Shown piece after piece: positions 5,810 to 6,871 of a DNA stretch of 6,871 bases (positions are counted from its first letter, which is position 1; every line of letters begins with the position of its first letter). Origin of the DNA: Verrucomicrobiales bacterium (GTDB taxonomy: Bacteria; Verrucomicrobiota; Verrucomicrobiia; Verrucomicrobiales; V1-33); the NCBI GenBank assembly GCA_023253495.1, contig JALRGF010000483.1, forward strand, positions 1 through 6,871. Direction: 5' to 3'. The notes beneath the pieces are model-generated. The model saw nothing but the letters and a program-made list of their open reading frames with translations, was not told the origin of the DNA and searched no databases. Both the position numbers and the translations under genes were made by a program.

Positions 5810-6871
5810 TCAGGGGACCGGTGCGTCGGTGGCGAGCAGGGCTTCGTCCCAGTCTTTCCAGACGGGATCGAACCGGTGCTGACGGAGCAGGGCGGCGATT
5901 TCCGAGGCCGGGCGATCATCGGCGATGTCGAACTGACCGGTGGCGGCGGCGGTTTCCCTGGTTTGATCTTCGAGTTCGACGCGGCGGCCTTTGACGGTGA
6001 GGTGGAGGTCGCGGCGGCCGGCGCCGGTGTAGCCGCCGGGCTCGGTGTGGCTGCCGGCGCTCATGCTGGTGACGCCCAGCGGGAGTACGGCGTCGCGGAG
6101 CGCGGCGGGTTCGCGGGTGCTGAGCACGATGCCGACGTGCGGGAAGCAGATCCGGAACGCGCAGAGCATCTGGACGAAATCGCGGTCGCCGAGCGGGTGG
6201 GCCGGCTGGAAGCCGCCGGCGGCCGGGCGCAGGCGGGGAAACGAGACGGTGTAGCTGGATTTCCAGCAGCGGTTCTGGAGGAATTCGACGTGGGCGGCGA
6301 GCCGGACGGCTTCGCGGCGCCAATCGCTCAGCCCGAAGAGGGCGCCCAGCCCGAGCCGGCGGAAGCCGGCGGCGGCTCCGCGTTCGGGACAGGCCAGCCG
6401 CCAGTCAAAGTCTTTTTTCGGGCCGGCGGTGTGGTAGGCGGCGTAGGCGGTGCGGTCGTAGGTTTCCTGGTAGACGACCAGACCTTCGGCTCCGGCGGCG
6501 ACCATTCTTTCGTATTCCGGTTGTTCCATCGGGCCGACCTCGATGGCGAGCGTCGGCACAAACCCGCGCAAGGCCTCGAGGCAGGATTCGAGGTAGCCGT
6601 CACTGACGAATTTCGGGTGTTCTCCGGCCACCAGCAGGATGTGTTTGAATCCTTCGGCGGCGAGGTGGCGCGCTTCGCGCTCGACCTGGGCGATGTCCAG
6701 TGTCACGCGGAAAATCGGGTTGTCGCGCGAGAACCCGCAGTAGGCGCAGTTGTTCACGCACTCGTTGGAAAGGTAGAGCGGCGCAAACAAGCGCATCGTC
6801 CTGCCAAAATGCCGCCGCGTCGTTTGCTGGCTTTGCCGCGCGAGCGCCTCCAGCGGCCCGCCAGTCCGCTC
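5810..6871 (-). CDS. thiH: 2-iminoacetate synthase (tyrosine lyase) ThiH, start outside window
   Basis: Radical SAM enzyme that cleaves L-tyrosine to 2-iminoacetate (dehydroglycine) and p-cresol. It feeds thiazole synthase ThiG in thiamine biosynthesis; it is cytoplasmic and oxygen-sensitive. The frame is open from the right edge to TGA 5812-5810, giving 353 residues. The ATG at 6796-6794 (residue 26) is not the start: residues before it (LEALARQSQQTTRRHFGRT) align with the E. coli ThiH region leading into VPLYLSN. By that comparison some 45-60 N-terminal residues are missing. The 4Fe-4S motif CxxxCxxC is Cys38, Cys42 and Cys45 (codons at 6758-6760, 6746-6748 and 6737-6739). Other family blocks are LLVAGEH, VVYQETYDR, GLGALFGLSDWR, YTVSFPRLRP, LSTREP, GGY and the C-terminal VWKDWDEAL. 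About 28 extra residues lie between GGY and the DDRP motif. No thiG, thiS or other thi gene is visible; any operon partners would lie beyond 6871, with thiH last. Confidence 0.96.
   Translation of the reverse strand, partial: ERTGGPLEALARQSQQTTRRHFGRTMRLFAPLYLSNECVNNCAYCGFSRDNPIFRVTLDIAQVEREARHLAAEGFKHILLVAGEHPKFVSDGYLESCLEALRGFVPTLAIEVGPMEQPEYERMVAAGAEGLVVYQETYDRTAYAAYHTAGPKKDFDWRLACPERGAAAGFRRLGLGALFGLSDWRREAVRLAAHVEFLQNRCWKSSYTVSFPRLRPAAGGFQPAHPLGDRDFVQMLCAFRICFPHVGIVLSTREPAALRDAVLPLGVTSMSAGSHTEPGGYTGAGRRDLHLTVKGRRVELEDQTRETAAATGQFDIADDRPASEIAALLRQHRFDPVWKDWDEALLATDAPVP

Noticed and set aside
1..6871. A CRISPR array, tRNA, rRNA, transposase, phage or toxin-antitoxin genes
   Set aside because: No spaced direct repeats, tRNA cloverleaf-like sequence or recognisable protein of these kinds was found on either strand.

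Overview
This is a GC-rich window (roughly 70% by eye). Its content points to the PVC superphylum (Planctomycetota, Verrucomicrobiota and relatives): three adjacent genes belong to protein families that are massively expanded there and uncommon elsewhere. These are two DUF1549/DUF1553 (PSCyt2/PSD1) proteins and one DUF1501 protein. The exact phylum cannot be fixed from this sequence.

Layout. From position 2 to 5380 there is a compact plus-strand gene cluster: the C-terminal part of a DUF1553 protein (open at the left edge), a complete DUF1501 protein with a twin-arginine leader, and a complete 868-residue DUF1549-DUF1553 protein with a Sec-type leader. Both junctions have exactly 3 nt between stop and start and no visible Shine-Dalgarno motif, which suggests one operon with translational coupling. 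A 429-bp non-coding stretch follows (5381-5809). It holds a 14-bp tandem duplication and some small inverted repeats. On the minus strand, 5810 to the right edge is most of a thiH gene (2-iminoacetate synthase, radical SAM). Its true start lies outside the window, because clear ThiH homology continues upstream of the first internal Met.

How the genes may work together. The two complete cluster proteins carry export signals, and the partial one is presumed to be exported like its family. They probably act together in the periplasm or another extracytoplasmic compartment. The DUF1501 protein has the metal-site-like motifs of the alkaline phosphatase/sulfatase-type fold. The last protein carries a CxxCH motif in its DUF1549 domain and an inserted discoidin-like (F5/8 type C) sugar-binding-like domain. 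A role in processing extracellular polymer or sulfated glycan is a common guess for such clusters, but nothing here proves a substrate. ThiH belongs to a separate, convergent transcription unit for thiamine thiazole biosynthesis.

The most interesting points are the DUF1501 gene flanked by two divergent DUF1553 genes, the domain insertion in the last gene, and two islands of near-identical nucleotides shared by the two diverged DUF1553 genes. No defence, CRISPR, phage or insertion-sequence content was seen.
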